NCBI GenBank assembly: GCA_013288845.1
Contig: JABDBB010000004.1
Span: 1-43,517, forward strand
Direction of reading: 5' to 3'
Origin: Chlamydiota bacterium
GTDB lineage: Bacteria > Chlamydiota > Chlamydiia > Chlamydiales > Criblamydiaceae
Length of the DNA stretch: 43,517 bases
Part shown: piece by piece, positions 34,219 through 41,383 of the stretch
Layout of the letters: every line of letters starts with the position of its first letter
Position numbering within the stretch: position 1 is the first letter of the stretch
Program-made: the position numbers and the translations under genes
The notes under the pieces: generated by a model
What the model was told of the DNA's origin: nothing
Databases searched by the model: none
What the model saw: only the letters and a program-made list of their open reading frames with translations

Positions 34219-36027
34219 CTATTCTTCTGCTTTAAATACACCTATGTAGGCATCCTGAGGGATATTTACCTTTCCGAATTGCTTCATCTTCTTCTTCCCT
34301 TCCTGCTGCTTCTTCCATAATTTTTGTTTTCGGGTAATGTCTCCGCCGTAACATTTAGCCGTTACATCTTTGGAGATGGCGCCGATCGTCTCTCTTGCTA
34401 CAATTTTGCCTCCGATTGCAGCCTGAACAGGGATTTTAAACAAATGCCTCGGAATCATTTCTTTCAGTTTTGCGCAGATCGCTCTGCCTTTAGATTCCGC
34501 CTTTGATCTGTGTACAAGACAGGAAAATGCATCTACAGGTTCATCATGTACACGAATTTCCAATTTAATGATATCACTTTCACGATAATCCGAAATTTCG
34601 TAATCGAAAGATCCGTATCCTTTTGTGATCGATTTCAACTTATCGTTGAAATCGGTGATGATTTCATTTAAAGGAAATTTATAGGTTAGGAGAAGTCTTC
34701 TGGAATCCAAAGTTTCCATATTTACCTGCTCTCCCCGCTTATCCATGCTCAGATTCATGATAGCCCCGAGATACTCGTTCGGAATCATGATATGACAGGT
34801 GATCCAAGGTTCTTCGATAAAGGCTATTGTCGAAGGATCGGGAAAATGAGCGGGACTTTCCACCTCAAGAACGTTGCCGTCCCGGAGCATGCATTTATAG
34901 ATTACACCCGGAGCTGTCGAGATAATGTCTAAATCAAACTCCCTCTGCAACCGTTCAAAAGTGATTTCTAAATGGAGAAGACCGAGAAATCCACAGCGAA
35001 AACCGAATCCGAGAGCGTGACTGCTCTCCTGTTCCACCTGTAAAGATGAGTCGTTGAGCTGTAATTTTTCCAACGCATCGCGGAAATCTTCAAAATCCGA
35101 AGAGTCTATCGGATAAATCCCCGCAAAAACCACGGGAGTGATGTGTTTGAATCCGGGTAGCGCTTCGGTTGCCGGCCGCTTTTGGTCCGTCATGGTGTCG
35201 CCGATTTTTACATCGGTACTTTTTTTGATGTTGGCGATCACATATCCCACTTCTCCCGGGCGCAGCTTATCGACCGGTTTTTCCTGCGGAGAGAATACTC
35301 CCACTTCCAAGACTTCGTAATTTTTATCGGTCGCCATCATTTTGATCAGAGTCTTTTTCGTGACCTCTCCGCTGATGACCCGGACATACACCATCACACC
35401 TCTATAGGTGTCGTAATGAGAGTCAAAAACCAGTGCGCGCAGCGTTGTGTCGGTCGGCTCTTTCGGATGGGGAAAATCGCGGACGATCCTCTCCAAAATA
35501 TCCGGTATTCCCACTCCGGTCTTAGCGGAACATCGCACGGCATGGGAGGCTTCGATGCCTATAAACTCTTCAATTTGGCGGATGGTCTCTTCCGGATCGG
35601 ATGCCGGCAAATCAATTTTATTTAAAATCGGGATGATCTCCAGATTTCTTTCAATAGCCAGGTGCACATTGGCCATGGTTTGTGCCTGTACTCCCTGCGC
35701 TGCATCGACAATAAGAAGCGCCCCTTCGCAGGCCGAAAGGGATCGAGAAACTTCATAACTGAAATCGACGTGTCCCGGAGTATCGATAAAATTGATTTGG
35801 TATAATACCCCGTCATTTGCAGTGTAATACATCGTGACAGGATGCGCTTTAATGGTGATACCGCGCTCTCTTTCGAGATCCATGTCATCGAGAAGCTGTT
35901 CCTGCATATCCCGTGCGGCTACCGTTTGCGTCATTTCGAGAAGACGGTCTGCAATCGTCGATTTACCGTGATCGATATGGGCAATGATAGAAAAATTTCT
36001 AATTTTTTTTATGTCGTAAGTAAACAT
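34219..36027 (-). CDS. lepA: Elongation factor 4 (LepA), ribosomal back-translocase
   Basis: A 602-residue translational GTPase. G1 is [17 protein letters not shown] (about 15-31), G2 includes [15 protein letters not shown]3 is DTPGHVDF and G4 is NKIDLP. LepA-specific elements follow: [14 protein letters not shown] near 350 and the C-terminal domain with KGYGSFDYE and [11 protein letters not shown]. LepA acts on ribosomes stalled or mis-translocated under stress. Length is standard. It is first in the run lepA-uppS-cdsA-cmk; the 141-bp upstream gap has an A+T-rich TATATA/TATAAT region (36054-36063) that may be its promoter. gnd, its partner in Chlamydia, is not adjacent here. Confidence 0.97.
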   Translation of the reverse strand: MFTYDIKKIRNFSIIAHIDHGKSTIADRLLEMTQTVAARDMQEQLLDDMDLERERGITIKAHPVTMYYTANDGVLYQINFIDTPGHVDFSYEVSRSLSACEGALLIVDAAQGVQAQTMANVHLAIERNLEIIPILNKIDLPASDPEETIRQIEEFIGIEASHAVRCSAKTGVGIPDILERIVRDFPHPKEPTDTTLRALVFDSHYDTYRGVMVYVRVISGEVTKKTLIKMMATDKNYEVLEVGVFSPQEKPVDKLRPGEVGYVIANIKKSTDVKIGDTMTDQKRPATEALPGFKHITPVVFAGIYPIDSSDFEDFRDALEKLQLNDSSLQVEQESSHALGFGFRCGFLGLLHLEITFERLQREFDLDIISTAPGVIYKCMLRDGNVLEVESPAHFPDPSTIAFIEEPWITCHIMIPNEYLGAIMNLSMDKRGEQVNMETLDSRRLLLTYKFPLNEIITDFNDKLKSITKGYGSFDYEISDYRESDIIKLEIRVHDEPVDAFSCLVHRSKAESKGRAICAKLKEMIPRHLFKIPVQAAIGGKIVARETIGAISKDVTAKCYGGDITRKQKLWKKQQEGKKKMKQFGKVNIPQDAYIGVFKAEE

Positions 36028-36168
36028 AGCGGGTAGAGCCTTGGATATGACTTATATATAATTATTTCCGGAAAAAAAATTCCGACACCTCATGTCGCGA
36101 GATTTCTTCAGCGAAGTGATTAAAAAATAAGGGATTTTGGATTAATTTTAAAGGATATTTGCCGGTAT

Positions 36169-36792
36169 TTAGAGGAGCCTCACTCTGCAGCACAATAAGA
36201 CTCCCGTTTCAATTTTTATTTGGAATGAATCGCCGAGACAAATATTGGAAACACTATAAAAATTTTTAGAAATATCGGCATGCTGCAGCTCCCATTTCAA
36301 TCCGACGGAGGAAATGTTGAGTCCGACCTCCCCGAAAGGGATGAAAGAAACTGTCTGACCGGGAAAACAGGAGATCGTTTGAGTGCCGGTGATACCGGTG
36401 ATGGTTTCGTAATCCGATTCAATAAGCACTTTTCCGGGATGTTGCCGGATCAGATCTAAATTGAGGAGTCCGTGATCAATCCTTTTTCCCAAAGCGCCGA
36501 ATAAGGCAATCATTTCCGATCCCTCTTCTTTTGCCAAACGAAGAGCCAACTCCAAATCGGTGTCGTCTTTATCCACAGGAAATGTACTGACGGCTATGTT
36601 TTTATAAAACTCCATATCGCCGGAATTTGCCGAATCAAAATCGCCGACAAGTAAATCGGGAACAATCTCCATCTTCCTGCAATGATACACACCGCCGTCG
36701 ACAGCAATGATCCGATCATATTCCGAAATTTTTTGTTTGATATAGGGATAATCGATAATCAAACCGTTGGCTATGATCGCTGTCGTTTTCAT
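36169..36792 (-). CDS. thiN: Thiamine pyrophosphokinase
   Basis: A protein of about 207 residues matching thiamine pyrophosphokinase, which makes thiamine diphosphate from thiamine and ATP. Motifs: IIAVDGGVYHCRKMEIVPD with LLVGDFDSA, then DKDDTDLELALRLA, and FGALGKRIDHGLLNLDLI. The second half is the beta-sandwich thiamine-binding domain. The frame is open to 36837, but that N-terminus (MFESSWPQ) is an antisense-free read-through of the tRNA-Leu 3' end; ATG at 36792 with CGGGA 7 nt upstream is the likely start, and 36798 is an alternative. It follows tRNA-Leu by about 20 bp and may be co-transcribed with it. It suggests salvage of thiamine from the host. Confidence 0.88.
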   Translation of the reverse strand: MKTTAIIANGLIIDYPYIKQKISEYDRIIAVDGGVYHCRKMEIVPDLLVGDFDSANSGDMEFYKNIAVSTFPVDKDDTDLELALRLAKEEGSEMIALFGALGKRIDHGLLNLDLIRQHPGKVLIESDYETITGITGTQTISCFPGQTVSFIPFGEVGLNISSVGLKWELQHADISKNFYSVSNICLGDSFQIKIETGVLLCCRVRLL

Positions 36793-36814
36793 ACACATCC
36801 CGAAGATAAGAATT

Positions 36815-36898
36815 TGCGGCCAAGATGACTCGAACATCCACCGAGTTGCCCCGACTAGGACCTGAACCTAGCGCGTCTACCAATTCCGCCATGGCCGC
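36815..36898 (-). tRNA. tRNA-Leu (anticodon CAG)
   Basis: On the minus strand GCGGCCA pairs with TGGCCGC as acceptor stem, followed by discriminator A. The anticodon stem CTAGG/CCTAG closes loop TTCAGGT, giving anticodon CAG (codon CTG). A long variable arm (CGGGG-CAA-CTCGG) and the T-arm GGATG-TTCGAGT-CATCT complete a class II tRNA of about 84 nt. CCA is not encoded. Confidence 0.95.
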
Positions 36899-36989
36899 AT
36901 ATTTTCTACACCACTTTAGCAAAAGTGATATATTAAATCCGGAGAAATTGTTAGATTGAAGCTAAATTCCTCTATCACATAAAAGTCAT

Positions 36990-37769
36990 ATGGATAAAAA
37001 AAATGCTTTAAAATTTTTTCCGGAAATCGCCGGGAAAATCGGATCGCGAAAACCGGCTCTGTTTCTGGATTTCGACGGAACTTTAGCTCCCATAGCCGAC
37101 AAACCGGAACTGGCTGTCTTGTCGCAAGAAACGTTTCACGTCTTGGAAGAGGCGGCAAAATTGTTTGTTGTGGCCGTCATCTCAGGAAGAGATCGCGCCG
37201 ATATTCATCGTCTTGTCGGAATAGACAACCTTTTCTATGCAGGAAATCACGGTTTGGATATATCAGGTCCGAACGACATCAATTTCCGTTTCGATGAAGA
37301 AGCAAAATTTCATATCTCAGTGGAATCGGCCTATCAAGAGCTTATAGAAAAACTTGCTCACATTCCCGGAATCGTCATCGAACGTAAAAAATACGGAATT
37401 GCCGCTCATTACCGGCTCGTAGAAGAAAAATATCTCGCCGATTTCGAATCCATCATGGAAAATGTTCTCCGAAAACATCCGGATCTAAAATGTCTTCTAG
37501 GAAAAAAAGTTTTCGAATTACAGGCAAAAACAGATTGGAATAAAGGGGAAGCTCTATTATGGGTGATGCAACATCTTCAATTAGATTATGAAAATACCCT
37601 CCCTTTTTATATTGGCGATGACACCACCGACGAAGATGCATTTATCGCATTAGACGGAAAAGGAATCGCAATAGCCGTCCGTGATCGCCCTCATCCTACT
37701 TTTGCAGAGTATATTTTACAAAATCCTCTCGAAGTACACGCTTTTTTGGAAAAATTAATCCGGAGATAA
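36990..37769 (+). CDS. otsB: Trehalose-6-phosphate phosphatase
   Basis: A 259-residue HAD-superfamily phosphatase of the OtsB type, converting trehalose-6-phosphate to trehalose. HAD motif I is ALFLDFDGTLAPIAD (nucleophile and acid aspartates near residues 28-30), motif II is VAVISGRDR, the OtsB-specific GNHGLDISGP follows, and motif IV is FYIGDDTTDEDAF near 208. LQAKTDWNKGEAL is the conserved cap-to-core lysine segment. Length is normal. No trehalose-6-phosphate synthase (OtsA) lies in the window. Trehalose would be an osmo- or stress protectant, unusual for Chlamydiaceae. It is divergent from tRNA-Leu and converges on the kinase-like gene with a 33-bp gap. Confidence 0.92.
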   Translation: MDKKNALKFFPEIAGKIGSRKPALFLDFDGTLAPIADKPELAVLSQETFHVLEEAAKLFVVAVISGRDRADIHRLVGIDNLFYAGNHGLDISGPNDINFRFDEEAKFHISVESAYQELIEKLAHIPGIVIERKKYGIAAHYRLVEEKYLADFESIMENVLRKHPDLKCLLGKKVFELQAKTDWNKGEALLWVMQHLQLDYENTLPFYIGDDTTDEDAFIALDGKGIAIAVRDRPHPTFAEYILQNPLEVHAFLEKLIRR

Positions 37770-37802
37770 GTCTTTTTAAGAAAATTTCAGATATAAAAAC
37801 TA

Positions 37803-39209
37803 TTAAATTTTTTGAGAGGCGAGAAAGGTCCTGTATTGCATTCGTTCGTTTTCTATACGTTGCCGTTCTGTTTTTATAAATTCGCTTCGGCATTTTTTTG
37901 CTTCTTCCTGCAATGATTCCATTTGGATCAATACCGATTTAAAATAATCTTTAAACACTATTTTAAGATCGGTAGATTGACAGATTTTTATAGCCGGACG
38001 AATAAACCATTCTTTTTGTTCAAGATTATTTAAGCGCTGAATAGAAAGAATTTGTTCATATGGAAGTTTTATTCCAAAGAAAGATTCCGGAAAAAGTATG
38101 GTTCCCAAAGAACCTTCTAAATGATTGAAGGGAGAATTTTTTAGAAGCCACGCAACAATTTCCATGCTGCCTATGAAAATTTTTACGGCCCCCAAACGGT
38201 TCTCCGTGAATTCTTCCCAAACACCAAAATCACAGATCATCAGATTTTTTTCTTCCGTAATAAAAATATTTCCTGCATTTATATCGGCCCAATAGATTTT
38301 CTTCTCTAAAAGATATAGAGCGCTATCTAAAACTTGTGAGAATAATTTCGATAACTCTTCCGGTTCAATGGTCACTTTATCAATAGTCTTTCCTTCGATT
38401 TTGTCCATTGTAATGACAGAACCTGACAAATGAGCGAAAGGATCGGGGCGGGATATTGCCCAAAGAGGATCTCCGTTTTCATCAAGCGGAATCGGGGCAG
38501 AATCCTGTTGGAGCGGTACTTCGGCGGTATCTATATAATAAGTAATCGTAAAGTCTCTTGTTTTTACGAATCGTGGATGATCAAGGCTTTTTCCAATGAC
38601 ATATTCCTGCGTCATGATCCCGGTGCTTTTTTTATGCACAAGAGAAGGATCTGTAGAATGTTCATATAACTCACCGGAGGCTCCGTCGGCAAATCTATCG
38701 GTTTTCATTTGGAGAGTTTCGTAAAGATCTTCGTTATCTTTTATGTATTTTGTATTCTTAAGAAAAGGTGAATAGATCGGCGGCGGGGTGGGAAGAGCAG
38801 GTGTTGTTGCTTCTTCAACCTCTTCGGATTCTTCCGGCTTTTCCGGTTTGTCGGTCTCCGTTTCCTCTACAATAGGAGGTTTTGAATCGATACCGGATTC
38901 GACGACGGGTATTACCGGTTTTATGTTGGGTAGTTCGGAAAAGGGATCAATAATCGGTTTAGATATATCGCCGGTATCGATCATAGGGATAATCTGTCTT
39001 TTTTGTAATTCGCCGGTCGGAATCACAGGGGGAGGAGTTTCCTTTTTTGAAAAGAAGGAGGGTATACTTTTTATGCAAGCAATAATCTTTTTTATTAACT
39101 CAATTAAATGAGAAATCACGGGAAGTGAAGTAAAGCGACCTCGAATTTGAATGTTCTTTGCCGATAAAGTAATCGGTGTATTCATCTGATTATTTTCTAT
39201 TATAGTCAT
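37803..39209 (-). CDS. Protein-kinase-like protein with proline-rich N-terminal region
   Basis: About 468 residues. Residues 57-145 are low-complexity, rich in Pro, Glu and Lys. A protein-kinase-like domain follows: glycine-rich loop DGASGELYEH (175-184), Lys193/194 as likely ATP lysine, a hinge near VITMDKIEGKT, catalytic loop WADINAGN (Asp309, Asn314) and DFG at 327-329. The 18-residue step from Asp309 to Asp327 and the Asp+5 Asn match canonical kinases; HRD is replaced by WAD. Catalysis is thus plausible. The C-terminus is a charged helix. ATG at 39209 with GGAA upstream is preferred over TTG at 39233; ATG 39185 is also possible. A hydrophobic patch (ISHLIELIKKIIACI) near 33-47 could touch membranes. 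It may be a secreted effector, but no secretion signal can be proven. Divergent from the Sel1 pair. Confidence 0.75.
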   Translation of the reverse strand: MTIIENNQMNTPITLSAKNIQIRGRFTSLPVISHLIELIKKIIACIKSIPSFFSKKETPPPVIPTGELQKRQIIPMIDTGDISKPIIDPFSELPNIKPVIPVVESGIDSKPPIVEETETDKPEKPEESEEVEEATTPALPTPPPIYSPFLKNTKYIKDNEDLYETLQMKTDRFADGASGELYEHSTDPSLVHKKSTGIMTQEYVIGKSLDHPRFVKTRDFTITYYIDTAEVPLQQDSAPIPLDENGDPLWAISRPDPFAHLSGSVITMDKIEGKTIDKVTIEPEELSKLFSQVLDSALYLLEKKIYWADINAGNIFITEEKNLMICDFGVWEEFTENRLGAVKIFIGSMEIVAWLLKNSPFNHLEGSLGTILFPESFFGIKLPYEQILSIQRLNNLEQKEWFIRPAIKICQSTDLKIVFKDYFKSVLIQMESLQEEAKKCRSEFIKTERQRIENERMQYRTFLASQKI

Positions 39210-39368
39210 GCTTTTCCATAAGTTAAAAAACAATTATATCATGTAGTTGTATTTTTATGAATTATTAATTAATAAAAATAGTTTTTATAATGAATGTTTT
39301 AATAAGATGCTCTGATTTCGAGGGTACAATAGGCGTTATTGTCGATAAAAGGGGCGGTTGAAAAAGAA

Positions 39369-39398
39369 TTGCAAATTAATTATTTTTTGGTGTATAAT
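39369..39398 (+). promoter_or_regulatory. Candidate promoter of first Sel1 gene
   Basis: TTGCAA (39369-39374), 18-bp spacer and TATAAT (39393-39398). The region from about 39290 to 39400 is conserved upstream of the second Sel1 gene, with the same two hexamers at 41299-41327. Confidence 0.65.
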
Positions 39399-39456
39399 TA
39401 TTTTTTAATAGTAAACATATCATTATTCAATTTAATAAATAAAAATTAGAATCTTT

Positions 39457-40872
39457 ATGAAAAATAAATACATTACAAGTGGTTTCCTTCCCAAAAATTA
39501 TTTGAAACCGGTGTTTTCCGGTAAATCCGACACGGTAACTTATAACAGCAGAACTTATACGTTACAGGGAACCTCAACAAAGACATACGGCTTTTTCGGT
39601 AGGATTTCCTTGTTTGTTCGGACTCTTGTTAAGACTGTGTTTTTCCGTTTTTCATCCCAACACGAACGCGCGGAAGAATGGATCTGTGTAAAATCAGGTA
39701 AACGGCAAGTACAAGTTTATCAATTGATGAAGACCGAAGCGGGTAAGCAAGAACCCGATAATTCAAAGAAAGATCCTTTAAAACCGGTGAGAATTACTGC
39801 CGATAAAGTGAAAGAACATACTCTCCCTACGCTTGATCCGGGAACACCTCAGTCCGGAAACGTACCGGATAAAAATGTTCAGGCATTTAATGCAGAGCTT
39901 GCTGAAGCTAAGAGCGGAAAACCTGAAGCTATGTTTAATGTAGGAACAATGTATCTGAATGGAACCGGAGTTGACCGGAATTTTAAACAAGCATATATCT
40001 ATTTGTCCCAAGCAGAAGAAGAATCTCATCCGGGTGCTAAGGAGAGAGTAGCTGAAGCTGCGTATCTGGCAGGAAAACAATGTGAGGAGAACGCAGAAAG
40101 TGGAATTAGTTGGTTTAAAACTGCTAAGGAGAAAGGTCATGCTCAAGCGGCTCACTATTTAACATCTAAAAATGTTGAGGCATTTAATATAGAGCTAAGT
40201 AAAGCAGGTGACGGAAATCCTGAAGCTATATTTAAAGTTGGAACAATGTATCTGAACGGAACCGGAGTTGACCGGGATTTTAAACAAGCATATGACTATT
40301 TTATCAAAGCGAAAAAAGTAAATTATCCCCATGCTATGATGAAAGCAGCTGAGGCTGCGTATCGGGCAGGAGAACAATGGGAAGAGAATACAGAGGATAA
40401 AATTGCATGGTTTCACATAGCTGTAGAGAATGGTCATGCTCAAGCTGCGCATTATTTAAGAGTTAAATATCAAGAAGAGGTGAAGACCGGAGATGTTGAT
40501 GCCCAATATCAATTAGGAGTAATTGAGCACAAATACAATCCGGCTTTAGCTTTAAAATATTATGAAATGGCAGCAATACAAAAACCTCCTCATCCTCAAG
40601 CTGCACGGGCTGCCGGAATGATGTATCTTCAGGGAAGCGGAGGCACTGTAAAAAATCCTCAAAAAGCAATTCAATATCTTAAATTGGCAGCTAGCCTAGG
40701 GGATTCTGAGGCTGCATATAAAATAGGGTTACATCATCAAGGTTGCGGAAAGTATGATAAGGCAGCGAAATTTTTTAAGATAGCTTCCGAAGCCGGCTAT
40801 AAACCCTCTGAGAGGTCTCAACTACCCCGGTCGGTGGGAGCCAAGAGAAAAATCAGATCAGAGCTGCTGTAA
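39457..40872 (+). CDS. Sel1-repeat protein 1
   Basis: A 471-residue protein. The N-terminal 90 residues (RTYTLQGTSTKTYGFFGR, then EEWICVKSGKRQVQVY) are shared with the next gene. A hydrophobic stretch near 49-65 (ISLFVRTLVKTVFF) is not a clear signal peptide. After a linker come Sel1 repeats from about residue 155: AMFNVGTMYLNGTGVDRNFK, AIFKVGTMYLNGTGVDRDFK and AGMMYLQGSGGTVKN are examples. The first two repeat blocks are nearly identical in DNA (39930-40006 and 40222-40298), which suggests recent internal duplication. Sel1 repeats are protein-binding helical solenoids, common in host-interaction proteins of intracellular bacteria. The last 20 residues do not match the paralogue, although the DNA after the stop still resembles the paralogue's end. 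Confidence 0.85.
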   Translation: MKNKYITSGFLPKNYLKPVFSGKSDTVTYNSRTYTLQGTSTKTYGFFGRISLFVRTLVKTVFFRFSSQHERAEEWICVKSGKRQVQVYQLMKTEAGKQEPDNSKKDPLKPVRITADKVKEHTLPTLDPGTPQSGNVPDKNVQAFNAELAEAKSGKPEAMFNVGTMYLNGTGVDRNFKQAYIYLSQAEEESHPGAKERVAEAAYLAGKQCEENAESGISWFKTAKEKGHAQAAHYLTSKNVEAFNIELSKAGDGNPEAIFKVGTMYLNGTGVDRDFKQAYDYFIKAKKVNYPHAMMKAAEAAYRAGEQWEENTEDKIAWFHIAVENGHAQAAHYLRVKYQEEVKTGDVDAQYQLGVIEHKYNPALALKYYEMAAIQKPPHPQAARAAGMMYLQGSGGTVKNPQKAIQYLKLAASLGDSEAAYKIGLHHQGCGKYDKAAKFFKIASEAGYKPSERSQLPRSVGAKRKIRSELL

Positions 40873-40900
40873 CATACCTTGGAAATAAGGTGAATTTTTT
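40873..40900 (+). repeat. Sel1 gene-tail relic shared with the second Sel1 gene
   Basis: ATACCTTGGAAATAAG and GTGAATTT here match the end of the second Sel1 gene (43329-43350), where it encodes IPWK and stop. Here it lies past the stop of the first gene in the +1 frame, so the first gene's C-terminus has diverged or been replaced upstream of this point. Confidence 0.65.
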
Positions 40901-41100
40901 TCGCGCAGCGTTTGGAGTGCGGTGACTTGTCACCGCTTTGCCCTCGCATCGACTTGTCGATGCGTTTTTAAAAATTTAGAGAACTAATCTTTGAACGAAT
41001 TTCCGAATATCTATAAACACAAAACATTGCTTAAACCGCCTCGACAAGTCGATGCGAGGGCAAAGTGGTGACAAGTCACCGCACTCCAAACGCTGCGCGA
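40901..41100. repeat. Inverted-repeat element, copy R5 (cleanest copy)
   Basis: Exactly 200 bp. The left arm (40901-40964) holds palindromes at 40919-40936 (GCGGTGAC-TT-GTCACCGC) and 40945-40964 (CGCATCGAC-TT-GTCGATGCG). The right arm (41037-41100) is its near-complement. The 72-bp centre is A+T-rich and matches R1, R4 and R6. There is no ORF inside. It lies downstream of Sel1 gene 1 and upstream of Sel1 gene 2. Confidence 0.92.
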
Positions 41101-41383
41101 ATTCAATTATATATTGTATAACTAACTAATTATCAATTACTTAATTCATATTAGCTTAACGCATATGCGATCGATATTCGAAAATATTTTTATGATAGAT
41201 GGTTTAATAAGATTCTATAATTTCAAGGTACACCGGTCGCCATTGCGATAAAAAGGGGACTCTACAAAGTATAATTTACCGAAAACGGTTGAAAAGAATT
41301 GCAAATTAATTGGTTTAGTTGTATAATTATTTTTAATAATACTAATAAAATTCAATATACTAAATAAAATAAGGGCCATCTTT
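41101..41383 (+). other. Upstream region of second Sel1 gene, homologous to that of the first
   Basis: A+T-rich, no ORF. From about 41186 it aligns with 39281 onward: GGTTTAATAAGAT, the AAGGTACA motif, GCGATAAAAAGGGG and then GAATTGCAAATTAATT. The conserved block implies duplication of the regulatory region together with the gene. Confidence 0.6.
41299..41327 (+). promoter_or_regulatory. Candidate promoter of second Sel1 gene
   Basis: TTGCAA (41299-41304), 17-bp spacer and TATAAT (41322-41327), in the same context as the promoter at 39369-39398. Confidence 0.65.

Noticed and set aside
36061-36085. CCGGAAAAAAAATTCCG as a terminator after tRNA or before lepA
   Set aside because: Only a five-bp stem with an A loop and no following T-tract on either useful strand.
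36793-36837. Upstream extension of the thiamine pyrophosphokinase frame to an ATG at 36837
   Set aside because: It translates the tRNA-Leu 3' end and its trailer; the ATG at 36792 has a properly spaced ribosome site.
40802-40888. First Sel1 gene as a frameshifted pseudogene
   Set aside because: The +1 frame does reach an IPWK-stop tail, but the rest of that frame shows no Sel1 similarity, and the annotated frame has a full repeat domain and normal promoter; a diverged end is more likely.
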